The notes beneath the pieces are model-generated. The model was not told where the DNA came from. It did not search any database and saw nothing but the letters and a program-made list of their open reading frames with translations. The translations under genes were made by a program, and so were the position numbers. From contig JAESIW010000200.1 in NCBI GenBank assembly GCA_016802295.1, forward strand, positions 2,015,923 to 2,079,922: a stretch of 64,000 bases of DNA. Reading direction: 5' to 3'. Origin of the DNA: Brachionus rotundiformis (lineage: Eukaryota > Rotifera > Eurotatoria > Ploima > Brachionidae). Shown here piece after piece: positions 11,336 through 22,785 of this stretch (positions within the stretch are counted from its first letter, which is position 1; each line of letters begins with the position of its first letter).

Positions 11336-14300
11336 TCAATTTGATTTTGTGAAAGTAAAACTCTTGTTATTTTTAGATCGTGTGACAGCATTTGTCGAAC
11401 GACGCTTATTAGCCTTTCCGAATTTATCTTCAAATCGTTTGGGATTTTGATCCTTTTCAGAGCTTTCTGGCTTAGAGAACATTTTATTCATTTTTTCTTG
11501 GTCGTAACTAAATTCTTCCGTATCTTTTGAAAAATTGGCTTTTTTTACAAACTCAGAGATAGATTTAAGGTTGTCTTTAACTTTTTCAGATAAATTTTGA
11601 AATTGTTTATCACTTTCTTCTAAATCTTGAGAGCCCAATGCTTCGATTTGTTCATGTTTACGTTTATTATATTCAATAATTGCATCGGAAAAGTCAACAT
11701 CTTTGAGTTTTTTCTTTAATTTTTTATTATCTAGATTTTTTTCATGCTTAAATTGCTTCTTCAATGGTATCATCAAAACATTATCAGTCTTCACCTGTTC
11801 TACCACTCTTTCTTCTTGTAAAGACTCGACCTGTTTGATTTCCTTAGATTTAATCAAGTTCCAATATTGATCAGGCTGAATGTTGCAACCAATTTGATAA
11901 TATCTTGGTAAAAACATTTCGAATGGACTTTTCATTTGTTTCTTTATTTCTTTTACTTTTTCTTCGATTTTTTTCAACCTTTTATCCAACTTTTCGTTAA
12001 AAACAGACTTATCAAAATATCGATCAAGCGAGCTAAAGCACTTGGTAGAGAATTCGTTTGGTAAACAAGTATTACGTTCGGTTGGATGAATGAGCAAATC
12101 GGACAAAGTTGACTTGTTAGCAGCTTCTAAATCTGTAACCTGTTCGGTTTCCATAGATTCCGATTTTTCTGTCTGATGCGGAAAATCGTGTGGACAATTT
12201 AAAATCGAAGTAGGATCATACGTGATCGAATGGACAATTGACTCGAGTACTTTAGATTTCTGGACATCTGATTTGGTGCCTGCCTCTTTTTCCAATTGTC
12301 CCAAATCAAGTGAACCAAGAGTTCCTTATAATAGTTAAAAATGAAAAAAATCTTATTTTTATCATGACGCAGTATTTTTTTAATTTTTTCTATAAAACAA
12401 AATGTTCATTATGACTAAAAAAAATTTTTCTGTTTATAAAATCATGATTTTTAATCCTAAAAAATGATATCTATTTTGTTTAATTTTAATTGAAGGTTGA
12501 AAAATTTTTAAAAATTGAAAATTTATAACTATTTTCGTACAATTGCCTAAGAAACAATTAATTATTTGACTAAAACTTAATCAATGCCTTTTTGAATTTT
12601 AAATTCATAAAAAAATGTTAATAATTTAATATATTTAATAGATATTTTGGAAACCAGGAAGATAGTCATTTAAATAAAAAAATTTAATTTTAGATCTATT
12701 TGTAATAAATTTTTATTATTAGATAAAATAAAATACCTGTAAATTCTCTGGCTTCTTTTACAATGTCGTGTATTTCGTGAACATTTGTTTCTACTATGGG
12801 AGAAATCGGATTGCATAGAGCCAAAATACCGTAAATTTCTCTTGGTAACAGCTCAGCTATCTTGAGCAGCTGATGGTTTTTAAGAACATATTCACAGCTT
12901 TCATCATGTTCACGGGCAGTTTTATCTCTCCACTTGTACAAATCTTGCAAAGCTTTCATTTGTTTTGCATTCAAGTGTGAATTGGATTGGCACAAATTGA
13001 GAAAACCCTTGGTAAAAAATACCGGCTTTTTGTAAACTTTCTTGCATATTAGTTTACTTTTTTCAAACACCTGATTCAAACTACTCGAGCTAATATCTTT
13101 ATCTATACTTTGATTGATCAATTCATTTTTAAGTCTATCATAAATAAAAAGCAAGTATCGTGTGTCCTCTCGAGCATATTTTACCATTGCTTCACTTAAT
13201 GGTCTCACTCTCCAATCGGCTAGCTGATACTGTTTTTGAGCATTAATGCTACAAAACTTTTGAAGCAAATAGCTAAGAGAAAAATGTGGATACTGAAGTT
13301 GCCTAGCGGCCTGTCCAGTATCGAACATGTTTACCACATAAATACCAAAATCTTTCTGCAACCATTCAATATCAAAGTCAGAGCCGTGGAAAACTTTCAG
13401 CAAAGTCCAATCGGTGAATATTTCGTTTAAAATGTGCATATCAGATCTAAGTTTAAGGGTGTCAATCAAAAAATCTTCATCTCTTGTTGATATTTGCATG
13501 AGACAAGTAAAGCCCAAAAATGACCTGTACGAATGATGCTCAAGATCAACAGCAATTTCTTTTATTTTAGACCTATTTTCTTTGCCAAGATGTTGACAAA
13601 GCCAACTAAGTTGATCAACTGAGTCGATGAATTTAAACTCTGCTTTTTCGAGAGATACTAATTTAGAGTTTTCCTCATTTATTAAATTTAAGTCATCCTC
13701 GGTTAATACAAGCTGTTCAATCTCATAAGCATATGGGTTGGCAAGCCTTTAAAATTCAATAAAAAATCAAAAAAAAACAAAACAAAAAGAGATAAAATAC
13801 AATTCAACATTCTGATTGATAACTTCATGGCTAATTTCAAAGTCTACTTGGCTTATTTTATGAAATATTTCAGGCAATGGCATGAGTGCGTTTGGTTTAG
13901 AAGTGATTTTGGGAATAAATGGTAGATAGGAATTATCTATTTTGTCTTTGAAAAGAAGTTGAGATTTTTGAAAAATGCTTGATTTGTTTGAAAATTGAGT
14001 AAAAGCGATTCCAGCTGATGTTTTATTTTGCTGATTGAAAACTTGGGATACATTTTTAGCAATATCTTTGTTTATTATCATACCAGCCTAATAATATCAA
14101 TCAAAATTAGTAATTAAAGCCAATTTTAAGTTTATTACGTCTTTGTTCCAGCTAGTGTTTATGTTTCTGGAAGTTGCATTTAATGAAGTGACACTTAATT
14201 TCATTTCTGTTTCGGTCTTTTTCCGCAATCCTTGAAGTTCGTCCAATTTTATTCCCTTTTTTTAATTTAGAAAAAAAGTCCTATTTTCAAAAAATATTAT

Positions 14301-14782
14301 AATACCAGTTTTTCAATTAGCTGATCATTAATGTCAGTCAATAGGTCCATTCTTTCGTCATCATCCAATTTAGCCGAGTTAAAATTAGACTTTTTAACAT
14401 TTTGGTTTTTCAGTACTTGACCCATTCTTTAATTAAAATTTTATTTCCTAGTTTTAAGTAATAATAAAAATATTACAATCGAATGATTCGGTCATTTTGT
14501 TGATTGATAAAGTCTTGAAAACTTGGAAAAGCCAAAAAATATTCAAGGTCAGATTCTTTAAGTCCTAGTTTGGACGAGGCAGCAACAGTATCTTTAATAT
14601 TTGCAGAAAATGTCTAAATAAAAATTAACTAGAACCATCTCAAAGAATAAAATAATTGAATTTACATCATAAAATTGGTTAAATGATTCAAAATTTGAAA
14701 ATTTTGATTCGATTTCATTAGGTGTACAGGTCTGATAGTTGGCATCATTTACCATTTCAGAATCTTGACTCAATTTAGACAT
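11336..14782 (-). CDS. EXOSC10: Exosome 3'-5' exoribonuclease EXOSC10 (Rrp6)
   Basis: Seven exons join in phase: 14782-14666, 14613-14477, 14426-14306, 14255-14139, 14087-13801, 13746-12737, 12324-11336; 925 residues (human 885). The N-terminus has the PMC2NT-like segment (FPSFQDFINQQNDR), then FKDKIDNSYLPFIPKI as in animal orthologues. The DEDD-Y exonuclease keeps all acidic residues: AVDLEHHSYRSFLG (about 325-340), HGSDFDIEWLQKDFG (about 380) and YAREDTRYLL. An HRDC domain follows (YKWRDKTAREHDESCEYVL...LLKIAELLP). The last exon has PFEMFLPRYYQ and a lysine-rich tail ending in a basic C-terminus, probably a nuclear signal. Family role: the nuclear exosome's distributive nuclease, trimming rRNA, snoRNA and aberrant transcripts. 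Introns are short except the 412-nt last one. Start is the only in-frame ATG upstream of the first donor. Confidence 0.95.
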
Positions 14783-14885
14783 TTTTAGAATATATAAAAA
14801 TTTCAAACATGTGAGTTTATTATATTTTTTTTTATAAATTTATTATATACATATTTCAATTAATTTGTATAATTTTCCTTTATTT

Positions 14886-14935
14886 ATATAGTTTTGAAAT
14901 TGATATTTTAAAAATTATCAATTTCAAAACTATAT
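14886..14935. repeat. 20-bp perfect inverted repeat
   Basis: Arms 14886-14905 and 14916-14935 are exact reverse complements around a 10-base A/T loop. It lies just upstream of the EXOSC10 start. A small foldback element or hairpin; no known function. Confidence 0.75.
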
Positions 14936-15004
14936 TAACAATTATTTATAATATTTTGCTCATTCAATTAATCGAATTTTATATGTATATATTTTATAGT
15001 CTTG

Positions 15005-15075
15005 TGAGTCGACTACTAATCGACTAATGTAAAATAAAGTTCGACTAAAGTCGACTTTTATTTCGACTTTAAAAA
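15005..15075. repeat. Cluster of (G)TCGACT motifs
   Basis: Five or six copies of TCGACT or its complement within 70 bases, spaced irregularly, in a region where CG-containing words are rare. It may be a degraded minisatellite or a binding-site array. Confidence 0.5.
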
Positions 15076-15227
15076 TAAGAAAAGACAATTTGAATGATAA
15101 AATCAAATAATTTTTTTTTGTATAAACTTATTTACAGATTATATATATTATTAGATTTTATTGAAATTTATAAAGGACATATTTCCGTGTCTAATCAGTT
15201 GAATATTGAATTTAATCCACAATATAT

Positions 15228-15418
15228 TTATACAAGACGTTTGGGATGCATCTTTTAGTGCCGTTAAAGAATTATTTCCTGAATACCAAGTGTTAATGTG
15301 TTGGTATCATGGAAGGTCTAATTTTTATAAGCACAGAGAGTTAATTCCCAGCGAGCAAAGAAATTACAATATATTACATTTATCTGCTAATGGTGCTAAT
15401 TTCTGTCTATTATTTTGA
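15228..15418 (+). mobile_element. MULE transposase core fragment
   Basis: About 63 codons reading QDVWDASFSAVKELFPEYQ, then LMCWYHGRSNFYKHRELIP. This resembles the MULE domain around the third catalytic region (D-x-A-x-x...vFP...l.CwwH...n..k), as found in invertebrate FLYWCH-MULE-SWIM proteins. The start is lost in AT-rich sequence, and the frame stops shortly after. Together with the SWIM relic at 5.6-6.0 kb and the FLYWCH relic at 10.5 kb it suggests one family left several truncated copies. Confidence 0.6.
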
Positions 15419-15858
15419 AGGAGTCTGAGTTTTAATAGCTTTTCTTAAACAAAATTTTATTTTAAATATATAAAATTAAAATCAAAGAAAAATATTAAGT
15501 GTTTGATTAATTTTCAAAAACGCCTTAAAATATTATACTTAAGATTATCATATTGACTTGAATTAATTTAACAATTTTTTTACTAAGATAAAGAAAATAT
15601 ACCTTGATTTATAAAAATAATAGCTTGTTCCTTAAGCAAATATTAATTTTTTTATTAGTTGTTGAAAAACGCATATTAATGTGTTAAAAAAGTTTGAAAA
15701 ATAGATATGAATTTCAATATCGATAACGCGATATTTAAGAAATAAAATAGAAAATAAATATTTGAAGTTAACATAATTCAAACAGTTATCCTAAAGTTTT
15801 GTCAAAAATAGACAAATAAGTATAAATTAAATATTTATTTTTTGATAGACTTTTAGGA

Positions 15859-15866
15859 TATAAATA
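15859..15866 (+). promoter_or_regulatory. TATA box of the lysozyme gene
   Basis: TATAAATA, 33 bases before the ATG. This position implies a 5' UTR of only a few bases, which is typical of highly expressed digestive or immune enzyme genes. Confidence 0.5.
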
Positions 15867-15898
15867 ACAGCCTGAATTTGTCTCTTATATCATACAAA

Positions 15899-16525
15899 AT
15901 GAAATTCACAACTATCTTAATTTTGGCAACCACCATTGCTCTTATTTCTGCTGATGCTACATATGATGAAATATTGAAACATTTAAAAGATCGTGAAGGT
16001 TTCAGAACCATTGGTTATTTTCCAACTAGTTCTTCAGGCGTAACTATTGGTATTGGAATCGATCTTGGACAACAAACTAAGAGTGGTCTACAAGGCAAAG
16101 GAATATCTGCTACAATAATTTCTAAGGTCGAAAAATATATTGGATATACTTCTAAAGCTCAATTAGATGCAGCTGGTCTGGTAGCTTCAAATTTAGTTCT
16201 AACTGTTGCTGAAGCTGAAGCTATCTCGAAACCATTTATTGATGAGGCTTACCGAATAATATTGCCATATGCTACTTTTATGGATAATAAGGGTAAAGCT
16301 GCTTTGGTATCTCTGAGACATTGGGCTGGTTCTTTGGGATGCTCAAGATGTAAATTAAGCATTAGCGTAAATGGAGTAGATACAAATTATTTATGGAATA
16401 CAATAAAGACTAAACTAGCTAACAATTTGATGCTTAAAACTGCCTTAATGCAAACGCTTGTTGGAAAAACAATAGGATCGGTATCTTATAACAGAATTAG
16501 TCACGAAATTACCTACTTATCATAA
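15899..16525 (+). CDS. Secreted pesticin/T4-type lysozyme
   Basis: 208 residues, single exon. A signal peptide (residues 1-18, cleavage likely after LISA) precedes one domain. It opens LKDREGF, then has SSGVTIGIGIDLGQQ, the phage-T4/pesticin muramidase signature in which Glu, Thr and Asp form the active site: Glu in DREG, and Thr-x5-Asp in TIGIGID. RHWAGSLGC follows in the second half. Established role of the fold: cleaving the MurNAc-GlcNAc bond of peptidoglycan. Here it is exported, so digestion of bacterial food or antibacterial defence is the natural inference. This fold is mainly bacterial and phage, while the signal peptide, TATA box and poly(A) signal are eukaryotic, so acquisition from bacteria is likely. 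No intron. GC is slightly higher than the flanks but codon use looks adapted. The start is the ATG before the signal peptide. Confidence 0.85.
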   Translation: MKFTTILILATTIALISADATYDEILKHLKDREGFRTIGYFPTSSSGVTIGIGIDLGQQTKSGLQGKGISATIISKVEKYIGYTSKAQLDAAGLVASNLVLTVAEAEAISKPFIDEAYRIILPYATFMDNKGKAALVSLRHWAGSLGCSRCKLSISVNGVDTNYLWNTIKTKLANNLMLKTALMQTLVGKTIGSVSYNRISHEITYLS

Positions 16526-16575
16526 GTGATTTAAAAAATATTAATCATATTTTAGTTAGATAAATATATTTCGTC

Positions 16576-16581
16576 AATAAA
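16576..16581 (+). terminator. Poly(A) signal of the lysozyme gene
   Basis: AATAAA 51 bases after the lysozyme stop codon. Confidence 0.5.
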
Positions 16582-16699
16582 AACTTAATTAACAGTATTT
16601 TCATTTATTTGTATCATTTTTAAGAATTTAAATTAAAAAAAACCTAAAATTTCATACAATTAATTTATATTAAATCTAAATTATTGTTATTACAAATGA

Positions 16700-16990
16700 G
16701 GAGCTGTACAACAGATCAAGATCCGAACCAATCTGCAACGACTTAAGTGGCTTGGTCATGTTTTTAGAATGCCAACAGACAGAATTCCTAGAGTTGCACT
16801 ATTTTGGACACCTCAAGGAAAGAGAAATACTGGAAGACCAAAGATGACCTGGAGAAGAAGAGTTGAAAGAGATGAAACTCACATGGGTACAAGCAAATGG
16901 GTGTCGCTAAGGATATGGTAGAATGGTAGAATGGAGGGGGCGTGTGGACGCCTTATGCTCCACTGGGAGTAGAAGATAGAAGAAGAAAAA
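16700..16990 (+). mobile_element. 3' end of an RTE/BovB-like non-LTR retrotransposon
   Basis: One frame gives the classic C-terminus of such polyproteins: LQRLKWLGHVFRMPTDRIPR, then TPQGKRNTGRPKMTWRRRVE. After a frameshift comes the conserved ending VDALCSTGSRR and a stop. A short AGAAG-rich tail follows. It is 5'-truncated, as usual for LINE insertions, and frameshifted. GC is well above the surroundings, so it may be fairly young. Confidence 0.85.
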
Positions 16991-17564
16991 ATCTAAATTA
17001 TTAAACTTATTTTGCTTTTTATATCTTCATATCATTTATCTCTTGATTTTAAATAGACTTATATTTTTAACCTGATACAAAATTTTATTTTTCTGAAAAA
17101 TATAAAAATGAAACTAAAATTCACACCTGTGATACTTAAAAAAAATCAATTATAATTGAAAAATTTTCAACTAATTATTTGGTATAATTACTTTCCCTCA
17201 TAAATGAAAAACTTAATGCACAGTTAACTGTTGGAAACTAATTTTAATGCATATGTCTAAAGTAAAAGCAATTATAACATGGATTAGGTAAACAGTGCAT
17301 GCGCCAAAGCTGGATTTCTGAGTTCTAGCACTGTGTTAAGAAACAAATATTTATGGGATTAATGTTTTTTATCCAATCTATGAGCAATCTTTTTGTTAAA
17401 TTTTTAAAGTAATTAAGTTCAAAAAATTAAAAATTAAAATCATAAATCCATTTTTTTGGTAAATTAAAATTTCCCAAGTTAATTTTTCATCTTTAAATTT
17501 AATCTTAAACAATTCATTTTATTTATTATTAAAAAAAAAGCTTCAGTTTTTTATTTTTGTTTAA
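16991..17564. other. Intergenic, nothing recognised
   Basis: AT-rich. A moderate-complexity patch at 17270-17340 has no coding sense. Confidence 0.4.
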
Positions 17565-18588
17565 GAAATTTTGGATCTACCCGGTTATGTGAACAAAAAT
17601 TGTTCACGGCTTTTTAACTAAACCTCGATTGTTCACATAAAAATGCTGTTGTTCACCTAACATTCAATGCTAAAAAATTAAAAGAATAAAAAAATAAAAT
17701 ATCTCAATAAAATAAAATAACTCAGTCTAAATATTTTTCTCATAAATTTGTTAAAATTATTTTGAATCCGAATTTGGAATTGAAATAAACAAAGAAGAAG
17801 TATTTGATTTCGAAACGGCTTCTGAATCTGGTTCAGACAGTGGTTCAATTTGTGGTTCTTTAATAAGCACAGATCAAGAAGATCGACGTGATGAGGAAGT
17901 TGAAGAAGAAGAGAGACAGAGTTAAGATCAAGAGAGAAAGAGAGAGAACGATGAGGAAGAACCTGATGATGAGGAAGCTGATGACGAAGAAGCTGATGAT
18001 GAAACGCTGAAAAACAACATGACGTTTCGACAACCCATTCCAGTACAGCTAAAAATGATGATGACTGTAATAATAGTTACGCTGATGCTGATGAATTTGA
18101 AAGTGATGAAATAAACAATATTCAAAGACGTCTAAAGCAAAGCTCTTTAAGTGAGACTAAAAAAAGGCAGCTTTTTTTGAGTCTTTGGTCAAAGAAAATT
18201 CACAAATACCAGAGTGCACGGTTGAAAATGTAGAAAATGTACTTAGTAACAAGCGAAATCCAGTGAAATGCGTTTTATGCGGTAAATATTCTGAAGGTGA
18301 ACGTGGACTAAATTTACACAAATCAAAAAGTCATTAAATATATTGACCATTAAAGAAAAAGACTAAAATATTATTATTTACTTTACTAAACGAGCTTATT
18401 CATGATTATAATTAATAAATTTTTTCTGTTCACGTAAATTTTATGTTGTTCACATAACCACCTGGTGTTCACCAAAAAGGTTAAAAAATCAATTTATGTG
18501 AACAAAAATAATTTTAAAATTAGGTGAACGTTTTGTTCACATATTATGTGACCAAATCTTCACATAACCGGCTAGACCCGAAATTTTT
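17565..18588 (+). mobile_element. 1.0-kb DNA transposon with terminal and subterminal inverted repeats
   Basis: Both ends read about AAATTTtGGaTCTAcCCGGTTATGTGAA in inverted orientation (about 30 bp with four mismatches). Inside each end GTGAAC/GTTCAC recurs in both directions, ten copies in all (four left, six right), which resembles a transposase-binding array. Between them is a broken acidic frame (FETASESGSDSGSICGS, then glutamate/aspartate runs) ending in a C2H2-type finger, KCVLCGKYSEGERGLNLHKS followed by Lys-Ser-His. Stops and at least two frameshifts split it. No DDE transposase is seen, so this is a non-autonomous derivative or a decayed element. Superfamily undetermined. Confidence 0.7.
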
Positions 18589-18737
18589 TAGAGTTAAATT
18601 AATATTTTCATAAAGCATAGAAAAATAATTATAATATAATAAAATATTAATAATATTTAGGCTTTATAAAGACGTTTATTTATCATTAATAAAAATAATC
18701 ATTAAAAATAGTTAAATTTTTATAATTTTACAATATA

Positions 18738-21700
18738 TTAAATTTTTTCATCAACAAACGGGTGCATCATTGCTTCCTTTATTGTTATACGTCTGGTCGT
18801 ATCAATTACAAGAATTTTATCAATCAGGTCTTTAAGTTGTAGAATTTTTTTGAGCTGATCTTCTTGCAAGCGCTGATTGCCTATCAACTCATTTTGAATA
18901 TCTCTTGTTACTGGAATGTTGGACAAAACACAAACTTTTTCCTTTTTTAAATTAAATTAAAATAAAAAATGTTTCAAAATATTCAATTACTCACATTTTT
19001 TGTTATCTTGTCTTGTTCCCGATATATAAAATTAAAGTCTGAATCAAAATGTTTGTCTCTAAGAGCGGCTTTTTTAACTAATTTATTGGCTACTTTTCCT
19101 CTTAAATCCATAAATAATTTAAGCATTTCATTATTGGATTTACCCTGGAACATTATTTTACCAGTATACAATTCAAAAAGAGAAACACCTACTGACCAAA
19201 GGTCGATTCCATAATCATACGGCAAACCGAGCACTTTAAATTTAATTTAAATATCAATCAAAACACCTTACGTAAGTACTTACTTATTTCGGGAGCTCGA
19301 TAAAATCTACTTACAAGATACTCAGTAATCTCACAGTCAGAAGCATATGAAGCAGAACCAAAATCACATAGTTTCAAGACCAGTTTTGATTCGTTTACCA
19401 AAATATTATCTGGTTTGATATCTGCATGTAAAATTTGGCATTTTTTCAAAAGTCGTAAAGCACGAAACAGTTGTTTAGCATAAGAACGAACGGCAGTTAT
19501 ATGCAGGCCGACATTTTTACCATATTTTTTAAGGACTTCTCTTAAGTTCATGCTTAATGGCTCAAATACCAGGCACAAGTGTTGTTTGTGGTAAAAGTTT
19601 GATAACAAACGAAGACAGTGAAATTTATCATCTGGATCAGCCTCATTTAATTTACGCAGAAATTCAAGCTCTTTAATTCCACTTTTTAGACTAAATGAAA
19701 TAAAAAATTAGTTTAATAATTTAAGAAAATCAAATAGATTTTAATAATAAAAAAAGTTTAATCAAAAAAGACAAAAAAATTAAAATTAAATTAATTCACT
19801 TATCGAAAAGATTGAAATTATTAGAGCCGTATCCGAAAATTTCAATGAGTTTAATGAACATTAAATTATTAAGAATAATGAATCGAAGACTTAGGCAAAA
19901 AAAAATTTCATGCGAAATTAATAAAAAATTAAAAAAATCAGTAAATGAGACTAAAATAAAAATTTTGGAAAGTATTTTAATTACTTTAAAGCAATAAAAA
20001 TATTTTATTCTCAGAAAATATTTTTTACAGATCTTAAAAACTAAATCCTATAAGCAAACACAAAAGCTAAAATATAATTCATAATCAGTAACAATCTGAG
20101 AAGAATCCAGTCAAGTGTTATCAATTCCAAGAAATATATGATAATATTCATGTCATAACAATATCTAATTATATATTTTACTCAGCTTGCCGAGATTAGG
20201 AAGAAACCTATGGTAGCTAGATAAAAATAAATTTAGTATGTATACAAAGACAGTGATAGTTTATATTTTTCACAATTAGGACAAATAATTTTCATGTCTT
20301 CTGCTACCACAGACGTCTTCCTGTTAAAATATTTCCGCAAACATGTTTGCCTTTGCTTATTATTATTATTAATCTAAATTTTAGGATTTAAAAAATTTTA
20401 ATCTCTAATTTTTTTAGCCAAAAATTAAAATGAAAACATTCTTAAAATAATTAAAAAATTTTATTTCACAAAAAAACAAAATTAGTAATATGACTTTATT
20501 TAAATAATTCAAAATAAGATATATTTAATCTATGTTATATAATAAATATTCCAAACCTATTTTAAATTTAATAATTATTTTTTTAAATTTAGACAATTTA
20601 AGAATAAAAAATTCTAAAATAATTCGACATTTAAAAATTATTTGCTGATGAAACAAAGCTTATTAGTGTTATAAGAAATCATTTGGATCTCATAACATTA
20701 AAGAAGGCATTGACTATATGGCAAGGTGGGTCGAGAACTAGATGATGGATTTTAATGTTGGCAAATGCAAATATATAGTATTCAACAAGTACTAAGATAA
20801 GGAACGGACAAGATCTGAATAAGACAGGTGAAGAACGTGATTTAGGTATAATGATCAGTTAAAATCTGAAATGGAGTATCCAAGTTGTGATTACAGACAA
20901 TGATTTGGAATTGGTCAAATTATGATAGATCAAATTAGGAAACAAAATATAAACTTTACTTATCTATTGGCAACTATGAGGTCTGGAACCTTCCTTGACA
21001 TAAAATTTAACCCAAAACCGAAGCTCAACTTCAAAAAACTGTTTGAAAATGTGCGCGTAAAGTTATGTCAAAAATCAACCTAATTCGGATAATTTTCTAA
21101 TTTCGTCAACAGGTCTAAAACTCTACAACTCTTTCTTTCTATGCAAAATCATATCTAGAAATCTAATTCTTTCTCAAATCGACTACTTATTCATCTCACT
21201 TTCAAGTTCAACTCAAAAAATTTTTAGTGATGATTTGCACAAAAAATGCAAATCAAATTCTTCTCATCGAAGGCTAATATCAACACCATCCCCATAAAAG
21301 TCTAAATATTGACATGGTATCAACAAGATCGAAACTTCTGTTAGGAAAATATTTTCATACAAGAATAGATCATCAGCAACTTTTAGAAGATTTATTTTTT
21401 TTATCTCAGATCATTACAATTTTTGCTCCGATATAGTCAAATAGTTTTTATCTTATTTTTACGCTTCAAAACGCTAGGCTGAAAAGAAGGACTAAAGTCC
21501 ATTCTGTGACGCCTAATAATACTCTCAAAATATTTAAATAAATAAAATGAAAATAATTATTAATTTTTGATTCGTCATGTCTGAATGTTTTTCAAAAATA
21601 TTCATCTAAAACATAAACCATAACTAAAAAAAAAACACTTACGTCACATGGTTATTTCTTATAATTTTAATAGCTACTTCATCATTTTGCTTTAAGGTTA

Positions 21701-22785
21701 TGTCTCGAGCCCTGACAACATTAGAAAATACACCTTGACCAGTGATGCTATAAACTGAATATTTTCCATTTAAAATTTCACCTATTTTTACTCCTTTAAT
21801 AAAAATTCACTAAATTTTATTAAAAAATAATCATTTTGTTGATTACTATAATATCCTTCAGCGTCATCCCAATTATCCAATAAATATTTACCATTGTTTG
21901 TCTCAACTTTGGATACTTCGGCAACTTGAAGCATATTTTTACTCTTATGTTCATATTCTTCATCTTCAGCAAACATATCAAACGAGGTATCCAAGCATTT
22001 TTTTTCTTTAGTCTTAATAATTTCAAGCTTTTCCTTATCACATGAATCAATGGTTGATTCTTCTTCAACAGTTGGTCCGGTTTGAGCTGATTGAGCCAAT
22101 TGACTAGCTGAATTAGATGCTGGTATGTTCGAAATTGTCTTTTTCTTTGCGTTCATTGATGCTTCAAAGTCAAACTGAAGCACCTCTTCATCTTCGTCAT
22201 CATCGGCTTCACCTTCTTCCAATTCCTTTTGCTTTAAAGGGGTGCTAACAGATGAGTCCACCGAAGTTGTACCGTCTTCATTTTGAGCTGCTACAAATTG
22301 AGATTTCAATTTTTCCATCAACTTTTCTCTTTCTTTACGCCGTTTCTCTATAATTGCCTCCTCATCCTCTTCTTGTTCCAAATCGATGTCCAATACTTCC
22401 TCATCTTCTTTTGCTTGGTGGTCAAAAGACACTTTTTGTCTATTCTCCTTAGATCTCGATCTTCTTTCTTTCCCATTTCGCGATTTTTTTAAGCTAATTT
22501 TGAAACTTTAGTCATTTTATTAAAATAAATTTTTACTGAATACTTTGAGGATGTTCTGTATCGTCCGTTCCTACTTGGAGAGCCAGACCTGTCTTTAGAT
22601 CGCTTTCTTTTGACAGATCTTGATCGGGACCTAGATTTATGAGATCTTTTCCTTGAGCTATCGTCTTTATGGTGACGAACTTTGTCTTCTCTAGATCGTG
22701 ATCGTCTGTGACGATGTCGCTCTTTGCTACGATCTCTGTGGCGGTCTGATTTTTTTGATAACTCTTTGGATGAAGATGATGGCAT
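18738..22785 (-). CDS. PRPF4B: Serine/threonine kinase PRP4 (PRPF4B)
   Basis: Six exons: 22785-22544, 22493-21847, 21793-21643, 19690-19284, 19233-18995, 18941-18738; 629 residues (human about 1,007, mainly because the RS-rich head is longer). The first exon is Arg/Ser/Lys-rich (SRSRSRSVKRKRSKDRS), the second acidic with coiled-coil character and the conserved LDNWDDAEGYYR. The kinase has GQGVFSNVVRARD (P-loop), VAIKI, KELEFLRKLN, HKQHLCLVFEPLSMNLREVL, HADIKPDNIL (His-Ala-Asp in place of HRD, as in this family), DFGSAS, YLVSRFYRAPEI and DYGIDLWS. Known role: spliceosomal tri-snRNP kinase, phosphorylating PRP6/PRP31 for B-complex formation, in the nucleus. The exon 1 donor is a weak gtattc; the stronger gtaaaa five bases on breaks the frame. 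Intron 3 is about 1.95 kb and holds a LINE relic. Confidence 0.93.
20630..21545 (+). mobile_element. CR1/Rex-like LINE relic inside a PRPF4B intron
   Basis: On the strand opposite to the host gene, scattered frames read FADDTKLISVIRNHLD, then MDFNVGKCK, EERDLGIMIS and NLKWSIQV. These are the palm/thumb motifs of jockey/CR1/L2-type reverse transcriptases, with FADD as the catalytic box. Later fragments (SNSSHRRLIS) fit the C-terminal tail. Frameshifts and stops are frequent. It accounts for most of the only large intron in this gene. Confidence 0.75.

Noticed and set aside
17928..18125. Reverse-strand serine-rich open frame
   Set aside because: It is only the complement of the acidic, GAT/GAA-rich part of the DNA transposon; no signal, domain or start context of its own.
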